DNA from: Dioscorea cayenensis subsp. rotundata
Taxonomy: Eukaryota > Streptophyta > Magnoliopsida > Dioscoreales > Dioscoreaceae
Direction of reading: 5' to 3'
Assembly (NCBI RefSeq): GCF_009730915.1
Contig: NC_052475.1
Span: 23,125,016-23,189,015, forward strand
Length of the DNA: 64,000 bases
Made by a program: the position numbers and the translations under genes. Every line of letters begins with the position of its first letter. The first letter of the stretch is position 1. The notes beneath the pieces were generated by a model. The model had not been told where the DNA came from and searched no databases. It saw only the letters and a program-made list of their open reading frames with translations. This document shows positions 46,275 through 58,100 of the stretch, in pieces.

Positions 46275-49200
46275 TCAATGATCTTCATCCTTTTGAAACA
46301 AAGCTATACATAGTGATCTATTAGATGAGTTAGTCCCAGAGGATGCAGCAGCATTCTCAGCATTCCTGATCTCTGAGTACTGTTGCTTATTCTTACTCAT
46401 TGGTGTCTCACATACCACATCATTGATCTTCATCCTTTTTTTTCTCCTCTGTTTAACATGCATTTGACTCTCATGTCTTGTTTGCTTCAGAGACCACACC
46501 TTTCTCAAATCTGGCATCCAACTTGTGAATGAAGTGAACCTCCTGTGCCTGTCTCTACTCTCTCGAGCTCTCATCAATCTTTCCTCGTGAGCCTTACTAC
46601 TTGATGTTTCTTCTTGCTGGTTATTTGTATCAGCAGTCTTCAGTGGATTTGTGACTTCATAAGTATTTTGGGTGTTTGAAGTTCTGAGTGCCAGTTCAAT
46701 ATTGTCTTGAAGTTTTTGTGATTCATCATTGTTGCTACTGGGTAAGGATTCAGATGCCTCAGTGTCATCACAGAACGAGAAGAACTCCATCTGGTTATAT
46801 ATTTTGTTAGTGATATCTCCCAAAGAATGAGCATACCTGCAAGGGTTGCAATTTGGGAGAGATTCTCATTCAATAACAAGGTAAATAAATTATGCAAGAA
46901 CGATATAATGGGCAGTATATAACGACATTGATGAGTTTTGAGCATCATCACTAGAAGAAAAAGAAATCATTCTGTTGGATTGGTAGTAGGAAAGAAAGAC
47001 AGACAAAAAGGTAAGTTTATATGAACAAATTTTAATGAATCACACAAGAGGTAATATTATTGTTCAACTTAGATAACAAATAAAATCATGCATTGTATGA
47101 ATGTCACAGGGAAAAAATAAAAGGCTTGTTTGGATAAATGATAAGTTCGGTTGGAGATTAGAAGATACCATGGAACATGGACATAGTCTGCACTCATTCC
47201 CCTAATAACTAAAAGCATTTGACTGTAAAAGCGTTGTGTTTTTTTTTTTTAATTCTGCAAGATGAACGGTTAGGTCATTAATTTTTTTTAATTCTGCAAG
47301 ATGAACGGTCATTAAAAAAAAAATTAGAGTATGTTAAATCTCGAGCAAGTGAGAATAAGATTTGTGTTCACATAGATATTGGAATTATTTGTATAATCAC
47401 TACTCACGATTTAAAAAATATGTTTTTGTTTGTTATTTAAAATTTTATTATTTATGTAATATTTTAATAAGACTGACTACAAATAAATTATTTTATCTTG
47501 TGATAATTTATGTTAGGATAAATCAGTTTACATCAGTCTCTATTAATTCCAATCAGTTATTAAAACAAAGATATATATACATTAATTCCAATCAGTTATT
47601 AAAACAAAGATATATATACAGAAATATTGAGGTCTAAGTATGGTTCTTTTAGACAATACTTATTTATGACACATCCATGAGGTCAATGAATAGAACCTGT
47701 ATCTTGACTTCCCTCATTAACATTAGTAATAAAACAGTACATGATAACACTATAACCGTGCCATAATAATTGCACTTGTAGCATAGATATTGCGAATTAA
47801 CTCAATATTGGTAATGAATGAACATCTCGAAAAAATATCTATCCTAAAGCAGAAGCATACCTAGATTTTATTGTTCTCCCAGCAAAGTGAACGAGACTTT
47901 CACCATGAAACAAGTCCTTTTCAAGGTCAAATTCAACATTCTGCAACAAGGAACATATGTCCTTAACCATCTTCTGCTTCAAGTTATCCTCAATGCCTTC
48001 TCCAACTTTAGACCGGAGAATCTCCATTCTTAGCAAGATTTGCAATTCATGCCTAATGTGTGTTAAGGTACAAAATGATTAACATTCAATACATACGGCA
48101 AACAAATTTTTATGATGCAAAACAGTAAACATAAAACAAATGATGAATAAGGATACTCTCGAATTTTTTCCTCGGTGCTGCTTGGAGCAGATTTTGGATC
48201 AGAAGCAGTAGTTGCTGGTTTGCAGCCCTTGTATTTCAACAATAATTCCTTTGGTTTCTGCAAAAGAAGACAAGACACCTCCGCAGCAATCTTCACATAA
48301 CAAGCATTCTCAGGCTGTACAGGAACAGATTCTCCCTCTATGTTAATTGCAAATTTTTTAGACACTGCTTGGATACACAAACAAATTAGACGTTCAGCTA
48401 ATAAACCCAAATCTGATTGTTCTGAATGCAGGCCATGCTCAATCTTCTGGGGGATACTTATGAAAAAAGCTTTCTACATCTCCCATACTTGAAAATGCTG
48501 AAGCATCTTCCGTCACTGATCTGCTTGGACAAGCCTGACCAGCAGAACTTGGAGAAACAAGCTGCTGTTCAGGCTTTATTGGAGAACCAGACTCTGCCTC
48601 ATTTCTTTCTCTGGCTTTTGGAACTGCCATAACCTCATTCGACTCTAATTGGTGAACTTCACTTGACTCCTTAATCTGCCTCATCCAGCATTTCAAGAAT
48701 TGCAACTTTTTTGCTTTGTTCAATTCCTTGGCAAAGTAAACTTCTTCCAACTCGAATCCTAAAGCACAGCCATCCACCTGACCAAACACCAGTTCACGAA
48801 ATGAACCCCAGGAGATATCGCTGGGCAGAGTACTGTTCACCCTCTTCCTTTTCCTTCTATCATTCTTAACCCCATAGTCAAAACCAATACCACTGGTAAG
48901 ACTCTCACTAGAGCAATTCCTTGCTATCATAAGTAGCTGGTTCAGGTTCATTGGACCGTTCTTAGCAATACAAAGCACAGAATAATTTACAGTTAAAGGC
49001 ATCAACAAGCCCTCTATAGAACTCCCTTCATCATCAACAATGGACACCAAAGCCGCAAAGCTTCTCTTATAGAAGAAAAGCAATAAGTATTTGCCAAGCA
49101 GGCTTTCCCGCTGCAAACCCACCATGTTCAGCACATAGCAATTCAAGAACCTTGTCAGCAAAGAATTCATTCATTGAATGCACTTCTCCATCTTTCCTTG

Positions 49201-50278
49201 GTTTCCTAGAAACCCCGTGAAGCAAAAATAAACTGCACGGACTATTCATCATCTTACTAACTTGAATATCTCTAAATACCTTCCTAATATGAATTGTCTT
49301 GGTACCATTATCCTTATTTCTAAAGATATCATTATTCCAATCTGATCTATCTCTAAGAGGCATTACATCAAGCACCTCAAGATCGCAAATTTTGCACTTC
49401 AAAGGATTACCACTCACATCCGTAACCTCAAGAATCAATTCCAATTTGCCCTTCTTGCTATTACCACTTGCTGGGAACCACCCCGTTTTGCAAGCAATTT
49501 CTGGAAAAATCAAGCCAAAAGGAAGCAGAGAAGAACCCAGCACTATCGCATCAGTGGAGTAGCACCCCCAACCAATCTCTCTAATCCCTTTCTTAAGGAA
49601 GACTAACCCTAAATTCTCTTCTTTTTCACTGAGCTTATCAAAATTAACATCAATCCAACACAAATGAATACCCTTGATCATAAATCGCTCATTCACGGGG
49701 ACAAAAGCCTGGGCGAATTTCTTGGAGAAAACATCCCGATTCAATAGCTTTTCATTGTCCCCAACCTCCAAATCAAAGATTTCAAACAGAGAACGCAGAT
49801 TTCTTGGAAATGGCGAGAAGAACACAACCAAATTGGAAGGGAAAGTTAGAGATTGTCGCATACCTTCACAATCTGAGATGCCGGACTCCCAAGCATAGTC
49901 GTGGTCGATCTGGAGGAGCGATTGAACGAGAACTGAAGCGCGTGGCTTCGCATTTGGATGGGAGAAGGTGGGGAGGGAGCCGAGACTTTCGCAAAGGGAA
50001 GCAAGGGTTCTGGAAGGGAGATCAAAGGAGAGGGAGAATGGGGCCTTGCCAAAGAGGCGGTGGGAGAGGGAGGTGGAGAGGATGGGGGAGAGAGAGGAGA
50101 AAACGGCTTTGAAGGCGGTGAGGGTAGATGGAGGGAGGGAGGATAGGAAGACTCGTATGGCGGCGATGATGGATGTGATGTATGGATTAGGGTTAGGGTT
50201 TTGAGAGAGGAGTGGATGGAGATCGATGACAAGGAGGATGCGGTGGGGGTGGGAAAGATCCATCGCCGTGGTAGCCAT
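46275..50278 (-). CDS. Treslin/Sld3-like DNA replication protein
   Basis: Probable plant relative of Treslin (TICRR, Sld3), which helps load CDC45 on the MCM helicase at replication origins. Exons (minus): 50278-48157, 48052-47861 and 46836-46275, with introns of 104 and 1024 bases; about 957 residues. The N-terminal domain has MDLSHPHRILLVIDLHPLL, QIDHDYAWESGISD and NLVVFFSPFPRNLRSLFE. The middle has DISWGSFRELVF and IPQKIEHGLHSEQSDLGLLA. Across the last junctions read QILLRMEILRSKVGEGIED and IKSRYAHSLGDITNKIYNQM, then the C-terminal RRFTSFTSWMPDLRKVWSLK. Exon 1 needs two single-base corrections: one extra T in a T4 run (plus 49076-49079) and one in a T6 run (plus 48463-48468), after which it reads like its relatives. 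Family recognised from memory; role inferred from animal and yeast proteins. A second ATG at 50263 is also possible. Confidence 0.72.
47541..47620. repeat. 39-bp tandem duplication in intron 2 of the Treslin-like gene
   Basis: ATTAATTCCAATCAGTTATT followed by AAAACAAAGATATATATAC occurs twice in tandem. A separate direct repeat with AATTCTGCAAGATGAACGGT lies at about 47247-47310 in the same intron. Confidence 0.85.
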
Positions 50279-50587
50279 AGGAGAAAGCTACAGAGAGGAG
50301 GCGCTAAAAGTTGAGATTTTTATGGCGGGAAACGTGTGAGCTTACGAGGGTTAAATTTGAGTTTTGGCGGGAACATTGGGGAGGATCATCCCGCAGTAAT
50401 TATATCTTAAAGAAATGAATTAAAAAATAATATAGTTTAAAATAAGGATATATTAGTGTATATATATATTTATATTTAAAAGAAAAAAGATTTTATGAAA
50501 TCAACTAGGGTTGTAATTAGGTCTTGCACAACCCCGCAAAACACACCAACTCATATTTAACATATATTCTCTTATATCATTTGTATT
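50279..50587. other. promoter region of the Treslin-like gene
   Basis: The 5' flank on the minus strand. GGCGGGAAA (about 50324) and TTTTGGCGGGAA (about 50361) match E2F binding sites, which fits S-phase expression of a replication gene. The rest is AT-rich. Confidence 0.6.
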
Positions 50588-51627
50588 TGTTAGTTCCGTC
50601 GATATGGTTTGTGGTTTAAAGAACATTCAAAACACTCAAGGAACATTCACACAATCCAAGCAAGAAGGAGACACATAAGATTGGTAACCCAGTTCGGCGT
50701 CCACTCGCCTACGTCTAAGGGGCCCAAGCCCGGGGATAAACAATTCACAAAAGAGGTGAAAATACATGAGTACAAACACTTGTCACTCACTCTCTCAACA
50801 ATAAAGATCACTACCCTCTCTAGATTGTCTAGTGCTCACACAATCTTCCTCCCGAGAAACGTTTACAATCTACGAGCAAAGTAGCTTATATAGACGCCTT
50901 AACGTCCCAAATATAACACATACCTCTTTTAGAAACTCCGCGACTACTAATTTAAAACCTTCCGAAATTAGCTGTTGTAACTCTTGTTGTAACATGAATT
51001 GCAACATAGCCCTGACTGCTGACTTTACTGAGTTATGGTTATGTTGCAGACGACCTTAAGACCCATCAATCTCCCGGTCATGCTTAGTCCGAGTCTGTGC
51101 AGCCAAATCTCCCGATCCCGACTGCCGGCAACTAGCCTACCTCCTCAGTTCCTCATCACGCAGTCCCCTCGCAAGGGGCACACGTCCTTGTGCGTCTTCC
51201 ACGAAACTTACCAAACTTAGTCTTCAAACCTTGCAGGTTTAATCTTCAAAGATTCTCCATAAAGATCTTCAATCAATCATCTCAATCATGCCAACAATAG
51301 ACATGTCTTTCAAATCTTACCCTTAATAGTCTTCAATTATCCTCATTAAGGTCTCTTCAAATCATTCCATCAATAGTTCTTCAATCATACCATTGATAGG
51401 TATTTTTTCAATTAAGCACCATCCATCCATATTTAGTCTTCAATCAAATCACCTAAATATGATATTGTCTTCGAATTGTAACACCATGCCAAGAATAGCT
51501 CTACCAAGATCTTCAAGATTATTGCCTCCAAGTCAAGACTCTTTGCTATGTTACCATGCTTAGCCATGTTATCAATTTTGCCACATCACATAGGTTGCCA
51601 CGTCACCTTGATTATGTGTCACTAACA
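50588..51627. mobile_element. probable solo LTR
   Basis: The sequence begins TGTTAGTTCCG and ends TGTGTCACTAACA, giving 7-base inverted ends TGTTAGT/ACTAACA with TG...CA. It is flanked by GTATT (50583-50587) and ATATT (51628-51632), a near-identical 5-bp duplication. The interior has no protease, integrase or RT coding; it contains CCAGTTCGGCGTCCACTCGC and C-rich stretches like plant LTRs. Length 1040 bp. Orientation and superfamily not determined. Confidence 0.7.
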
Positions 51628-51632
51628 ATATT

Positions 51633-51947
51633 CATCGTTAAAATCATTTATATATATATATATATATTTGATGTTTGAAGCTCTTGAAGCGCTTACCAAT
51701 ACTAGAAGGGCCATTGCTTGTTGTATGAAAACTTTTGGAGGTTCAAAGAGCTTACAAATTGTGATGTCAGCTATCTCTTATAGCCTTTATCCCGCGGTAC
51801 AATTTCTATTTCAGTTTTTTTTTTTTTTACCTTAAATAAGTTTTCATATTTGCCTTAGAGTTTTTGCTGTTTTGTTTTATTGCTTCTATTATACTTGTCA
51901 ACAACTAGTGAGTGTATATATAGTCTCTGTTTTATTAGATAGTTTGA
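51633..51947. other. spacer
   Basis: AT-rich spacer between the solo LTR and a MITE; nothing recognised. Confidence 0.5.
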
Positions 51948-52326
51948 GTAAATTTTTTGACAGGATACCAAACTATAACTCTTTTTCATTATGAGGTCCA
52001 AACTTTAATTTGAATCAAAATGATTATCCAACTTCAATTTTGTTTTATCAAGTGGTTACCCGAGAGATTCCAACTTATTTTTTATGATATAGATGTTGAA
52101 AATTCTCTATCAATGTATGCATTACACATTGTCCGCCCAATTGACAATTCTATCTCATATTCTGATAGAAATTTCTAACATCAAATCATCAAAAATAGAC
52201 CAAAATCTCTTGGGTGACCACTCAGTGAAACAAATTAAATTTGGGTAATCATTTTGATTCAAATTGAAGTCTGGACCTCAAAATAAAAACGGACCATAGT
52301 TTGGTATCATATAAAAAAATTTACCC
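51948..52326. mobile_element. MITE with long inverted repeats (Mutator-like type)
   Basis: The left arm GAGTAAATTTTTTGACAGGA then TACCAAACTATA pairs with the right arm in reverse complement (GGGTAAATTTTTTTATATGA then TACCAAACTATG). Pairing continues through GAGGTCCA(A/G)ACTT and AATCAAAATGATTA blocks, ending with GTGGT(T/C)ACCC. No clean target duplication is seen. Confidence 0.8.
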
Positions 52327-52530
52327 GACTCTTTTGTATTCTCATTTTTCATATAAATACAATGGTTTGCATTTTTTCAAATACAATTAAATTAAATTAA
52401 AAAAAATTGATAAGGTGGATAATTTATTATCCACTTATCACGTACTTTTTATTAAAAAAACTTGAAACTACAAAAAAAAAACATTTTTTTCAAAAAATAA
52501 AAATAAAAAACATTAACCCACTCATATAAA

Positions 52531-52650
52531 TGGGCATGTGCCCAAATCAACTCAAACAAATGGGTTTGGGCCCAAACCAACTCAGACAAATGGGTCTAAG
52601 CCCATTTCTGATCAAACAAGTGGGTTTGGGCCCAAATCAACCCATTCTAA
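52531..52650. repeat. 30-bp minisatellite, four units
   Basis: Four tandem 30-base units begin with TGGG at 52531, 52561, 52591 and 52621. Each has a TGGGTTTGGGCCCAAA-type imperfect palindrome and a CAACTCAGACAAA-like second half. The period is a multiple of three, so a frame across it encodes a decapeptide repeat. Confidence 0.85.
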
Positions 52651-52739
52651 CAGGCTGGAATCAAACCAAATCAACTCTCTTTATTTCTTTCTTGTGTTTT
52701 TGCTAAAAAATTTGGCGTTTTCTTTCCCTCAATTTTAAC

Positions 52740-53575
52740 TTAGCTTCGCCGCCTCTGTCTGTTAACCGTCGGTGGGGCTCTTGGAGGTCTAATCACCTGG
52801 AGGGTATTAGATTTGCAGGGTATCTCCTTGTTAGATCTTTATTTTAGAACATTTAGTTGGAAAGAAATGTACACATGTTTACAGACTTTTATTTTGCTTA
52901 TGCTTATGTTCTCTTCAATTATATTTATATGTTCATTATTTAGGTAAATGTAGTGCTAGAGTAAAAGAGGGCAAGATTGGAAGACCTAGCTGCTTCAACC
53001 AGATGTAGCCTGGATTTTCTCTCCGGACAGACCGCTTCTGGCGAGGATGAGGCCATTTAGCTGTTTTCTCCTGTGACCCAGCCACGTGTTTGATTGGGGT
53101 CTCTTGTCGTCTTCTTTGTATTATTTTTTGTGGTTTTTTTTTCTCTCCTAATGTTCTTTATTAGCTTCCACAGCTAGTGAACTTTGTTTGTTCTCCCCCT
53201 CGTTTTTAATGAACGTGATTTATCCACTTTATTAAAAAAAAAAAAATCTTACTCCATTGAAGCCCGGGAGCTAAGAAAGCCAAATTAGAAGACTTTGTGA
53301 TTGTTAAGTGTGGCTTGGAGTTCCTAATCCGCATTGTAGTCATAGGTGGTTTAGCAGAGGCATTATCTAGGTAGAGAGGCTTTCCCACTCCTTGGGAATC
53401 CCAGGGTTTTTCTTTTCTTGTTACTTCTTATGTTATTTGTTGTTGTAGTTTCTTTTATGTTGTCCATTTTTAGTGGGCCTATTGTTCTTTATGTTTTTTT
53501 TTGTTTGTCGTTTTTATACCTCTATTTGCATGTGGTTTATCCATTTAAAAAATAAAAAATAAAATAAATAAAACA
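52740..53575 (+). mobile_element. two adjacent LINE 3' ends
   Basis: The first ends with the tail motif GTGATTTATCCACTTTATT at 53216-53234 followed by poly(A). The second ends with TGTGGTTTATCCATTTAAAA at 53531-53550 followed by A-rich sequence. Both have T/G-rich untranslated-type sequence upstream and no RT coding, so they are heavily 5'-truncated copies. The 5' limits are approximate; no target duplications were located. Confidence 0.6.
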
Positions 53576-53994
53576 ATTAATAATACATACACGGTCGGTT
53601 TGAATATTTTGTTGGAATATGATGCCGGCTTTGGATTTTTCTCGAAGCCTGAGTCTGGCCGTCAGAATCACTTCCATTTGTAAACTAGGTTTACATAAAT
53701 AATCTCAATCAATCTGGTGAGCATGCTCATACAAGGCAATTTATTTATTTAACCATAAAAAGAGCAACATTTAGACACCCATCACAATCGGAGAAAGATT
53801 ATAAACATGTAAATCCAATCTAATGACGTATGATTGTATGTGATTAGAGAGCCATCCTTAACCGTTAAACTCTTTAATAAATAAGTTTTAATAAATAACT
53901 TCTTAGCATTGCAATCTCATAGGTTTTGCTTTATGTTTATTATAATTGATCTCATGCATGCTGTTAGTTTCTTTTCATCATGAATGTTGTGTAG
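53576..53994. other. spacer and promoter of the DUF1191 gene
   Basis: AT-rich spacer. No other gene is recognised. Confidence 0.5.
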
Positions 53995-54919
53995 ATGGAA
54001 TCAAGAAAAACTCATCTCTTAAAATCATGTTTATTTCTCTCATTAATTTTCTCTCTTTCTTCATCTTGGAGCTCTTCTGTTTATTTTTTTGGATTCATTG
54101 ATCAGGAATCACGCCTTTGAATCTCTGATAGGAAAGCAAACAGGCAAGCTCTATCAGGTATCACTGCCAAAAAACTTATCTGCCATTGAAGCCTCAGTTG
54201 TTAGACTAAGAAATGCTCAATTTTGTAGCCATGGTATCAATGCAAACAATATGTTCAGCATACCTCCAAGAACATAGACAATTCCTCCTGTTAAGAGACT
54301 AGTTATAGTCTTTGTGAGTTTCAGCAACTTGTCTTCCTTCTTCTATGATCTTCCCACTCATGTTCTCATTGCTCCTATCCTCGGCTTCTCAGCTTATGAT
54401 GCAACAAACATAAGTTGTGATACCAATAATGTAACCGAGCTCGAATTATCGGTCACTGGAGCTCCCATATCTATAGTCTTCCCACAAGTAGAATTATTGC
54501 CTATAGACAGGAATTCAAAGATAGAGTGTGTGGTGTTTAGTAGTAATGGATCAGTGAATTTTCTCAGTACTAGTTTCTCAATGTGCATGTGCGAGGCAAT
54601 GAGCAGTAGTCGGTTTCCTATTGTTGTTTCTCCATCATCTTCGAGGCCACCGTTGGTTGTGATGAGGGAAGAGCAGGGGAGAAAATGGAGAAATTGGGTG
54701 ATAGTATCTATGATTGGAGTTGTGGGATTGGCTTTGTTGTGTTTGCTTGTTGGCTTTGGAGTTTATAAGAAGATTACAAAGAGTGGTAAGCTGAAGGAGA
54801 TGGAGATGAAGGCTGAAAATGGTGAGGTTTTGGAGAGTGTTTGGATTGGGAGGACCAAGATACCTTTTTCCACAATGAGAAGAACTCAGCCTCTGATTGA
54901 GAATGAAACTGCACCATGA
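53995..54919 (+). pseudogene. DUF1191 membrane protein gene with frameshift and stop
   Basis: Plant DUF1191 type I membrane protein of unknown function, single exon, about 307 residues when read through. An N-terminal signal peptide (MESRKTHLLKSCLFLSLIFS) is followed by LDSLIRNHAFESL and KLYQVSLPKNLSAIEASVVR. Then come PILGFSAYDATNIS, ELSVTGAPISIVFPQV, a transmembrane segment (VIVSMIGVVGLALLCLLVGF), a basic cytosolic start and the conserved C terminus RRTQPLIENETAP. Two lesions interrupt it. A T7 run at 54084-54090 has one T too many, shifting the signal peptide out of frame. An in-frame TAG lies at 54275-54277 between IPPRT and TIPPVKRLVIVF. The rest is cleanly open, so the gene is either a young pseudogene or partly affected by base errors. 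It converges on the ABCC gene, whose stop is 195 bases away. Confidence 0.8.
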
Positions 54920-55114
54920 ACACACAGTCAATTATCACTTTGTTCTTGAACTGTTTAATTTTTCTTTTTACAATATGTTTGATTGGATTGAAAGAAATGA
55001 GAAATTGCTGCTTTCTCATTTTTTTTTCTAGTTGCACCAAATCCAAAAATTACAGACAGATCAGGCTCAATTGAATTCCTCTGAGAGGATATGAAACTGC
55101 AGAAATTAACAAAT

Positions 55115-58100
55115 TTAGCAAGAACCTGCAGAGTGAGACCAGTACTGCACTAATTCTCCAAATAAAGATCCCTCTGTTTTCAATAGATTCATTGGCTTAT
55201 CATACTCTACCAATTTCCCTGAATTTATGTAAAAAAAAGATTTTCAGATAGCTCGATTGCATTAAAATAGAAAAAAATAAAAACAACTAAAATTATACTA
55301 ACCATCTCTTATTGAAAGCACCATTGTGCAGTCCATCACAGTGGGAATTCTATGAGCAACTGTAATGACAGTGGAGTGTTCAAACTCTGTTCTGATTATC
55401 TTTTGGAGAATTGCATCTGTCGCATTGTCAATTGAAGCCGTAGCTTCATCAAGCACAAGAATTTTGCTTCGCCTCAATAATGCACGTCCTAAACAGAACA
55501 ACTGTCGTTGCCCCGTGCTCCAATTTGATCCATCCTCAACAACTGTAAAGAAATGTCATGAACCATAAAACACACTGAAAAATCATCAACCATGGAGATT
55601 AAGCTTAGAGTTAATCAAACCTAGTGAATTCAACCCTTCCTCTTTCTCTTGAACAGCTTCTCGGAGTTGACATTTATCAAGTACCTTTGAAAACACACCA
55701 ACAAATGAACACAATAAGTACCAGCCTCTTAGAGATCAAGATAAACAGAAAAGCATGATACCTCCCATATCTCTGTGTCTGTGTGTTGTCCTAAAGGATC
55801 CAAATTGTATTTCACTGAGCCCTTGAAGAGTGTTGGATCTTGAGGAATGATTCCTAATCGAGACCGCAACTCATGGAGTCCGATGCTCGAGATATTAATC
55901 CCGTCTATTATTATCTTCCCACCTGCTGGCTCTACAAGCCTGAACAATGCACTTACGAGAGTCGTCTTGCCGCTTCCGGTCCTACCAACTATTCCAATCT
56001 TGTGACCACCTTCAAATGTGCAAGTGATTCCTTGTAGCACAAATGGAGTGTCTGGCCTATATCTTATCTGGATCAATGAACACATTATCAACAGAATCAA
56101 GACAACAGGAAGAAATAAACATCGGCAACCAATACAATGCAATGCAGATACCTTGAGTTCATGAAGTTCAACTCTACCAACAGAAGGCCAATTTGGTGCA
56201 GGCTGATTTTCATGGATGACCTCCTGAGACTCACTCGATATATGCATGTATTGATTTAATCTTTCAACAGACATGATGCAGTTTGCCAAGCTGCACTGGT
56301 ATTGAACAGAGAAAATAAGGGACGTGTTCATTGAGATGCCATAAGACAATGCCATGCCAACAAAGCCTGGACTGAGAGACCCTGGTGGAAGTAAAGTCAT
56401 GATGAGAGCTGATGAAGAAAGAACAGCAGCACTCATCATCTCTAAACGCAGAATTAACCATTCACATGATGTAAAATTAAGGAAGAATGGACTTGCATGC
56501 TTGTCAATGAGTTCCAGACTTTTAGCAAAAAATCTATCCTCTTCATTGAAAGCTCTTATTGTCATGGCCCCAGTAAGAGATTCAGTAAGATGATTGGCTA
56601 GAAGGGATTTAGTTCTACCATCGATTCTCATTATCTCCCTTGAAGAAGCCAAGTAGTACCTCTGCAAATTCAAATTAGACCATATATGTATGACCAAATT
56701 AATAAGATTGGTTTGCATTGAGAATCTAGATATATATATATATATATATTTACCTGCAATTTAATGGTCAAAAAGATCATTGGTATGGTGACAAACAAGA
56801 TTTGTGGAGTAACAGCAGCTAATACACCAAAATTGCTGTATGCATTCAATGTGGCAATGATGCTGAAGATGAAGTTGAATGGCACATCAAGATCGACAAT
56901 GCTTAAATCAGAAGAGACCTGTTTTAGAGCAAAGAATTCCTGATTCAGTAATAAGTTTAAATGTTGATTAGTTCAATTAGATTCATACCCTACTCAGTAT
57001 CCTTCCCAAAGGAGTTGAGTCAAAGAATGAGATAGGTGCGCGGAAGAGCGAATCCAATAGCTGAGAAAACAAAGATTTCGATGACTGGAGGCCAAGAACT
57101 ACAACTAACACTGATCTGGTGAACAGAAAGGTTGTAGCAATGAAGCCAATTGCCAAGTACACTGAGATTAGCCTCAATGTGCTAACTTGAGAGTTTTGAA
57201 CATTGGCGGCCATCCATGAGTTCTGTGAGATTTGTCCAGCTATGAATATTATATGAGAAAGAGCTGCAAGTGAAGCAAATAACAAGACTTTTTTCTGATT
57301 CAGATACAAGAGATAAGGCTTCCATCCTGTATCTCCTGTTTCTCCATCTTCTTTCTTTATCAATTGATTAACTCCTGAGACCTCTGCTGAATTCTGCTGA
57401 TCAGCATTGAAACTATGCTTAATTTCTCTCCTAGAACTTCTGTTTCCTTTATGAGAAGCAACCTTTTCAAGCCTTTCAGTACTGATTGTTTCTGTGTGGG
57501 CATTAACCAGGTCTTGAAATTCTTTGCAAGAAGCCAATAGTTCATTGAAAGGACCCACATGAAGAATTTCTCCATCAGATAGAAACTATCAAAAACATAG
57601 AATACCACATAATTTAGCATGAAAGGAGCAGAAAATTTATACTAATCTAGTATTGGAATTGAATGATGGCTAACCAATATACGGTTAAAAACAGGAAGGA
57701 AGTCCACTTTGGTGAGTAACTAATAGTACTGTCTTTGTTGACAAAGCTCCCATGACATAATCCTGCAAAGTAATTGAACACTCTCAGATCAATTTAGAAG
57801 CTAAGCTAAACAAATTATTGATGCAATCAAGCTTTTCGTTATACATTGAATAATTTACTTGCAGTACGAGCATCAACTGCACTGAATGGATCATCCAAGA
57901 GATATATGTCAGCATCTTGGTATAATGCTCTGGCTAACTGAATTCGCTGTTTTTGACCACCGCTTAGATTCACTCCTCTTTCTCCAATCTCAGTAAGATC
58001 ACCAGATGGTAGCATTTCAATATCCTTCATTAGAGAACACTTCTCAAGTGTTTCTTTGTATCTGTCAACATTGAAAGGAGACCCAAACAAGATGTTATTT

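Noticed and set aside
46275-46823. Separate small gene ending in the RRFTSFTSWMPDL motif
   Set aside because: The acceptor at 46836 joins it in phase to the exon at 47861-48052 (SR|YAHSLGDI), making it the last exon of the Treslin-like gene.
49804-50232. Several plus-strand frames and a second minus-strand frame
   Set aside because: They are antisense or off-frame shadows of exon 1 of the Treslin-like gene in GC-rich sequence.
52531-52650. Regularly spaced repeats resembling a CRISPR array
   Set aside because: Units are contiguous with no unique spacers, and the host is a plant.
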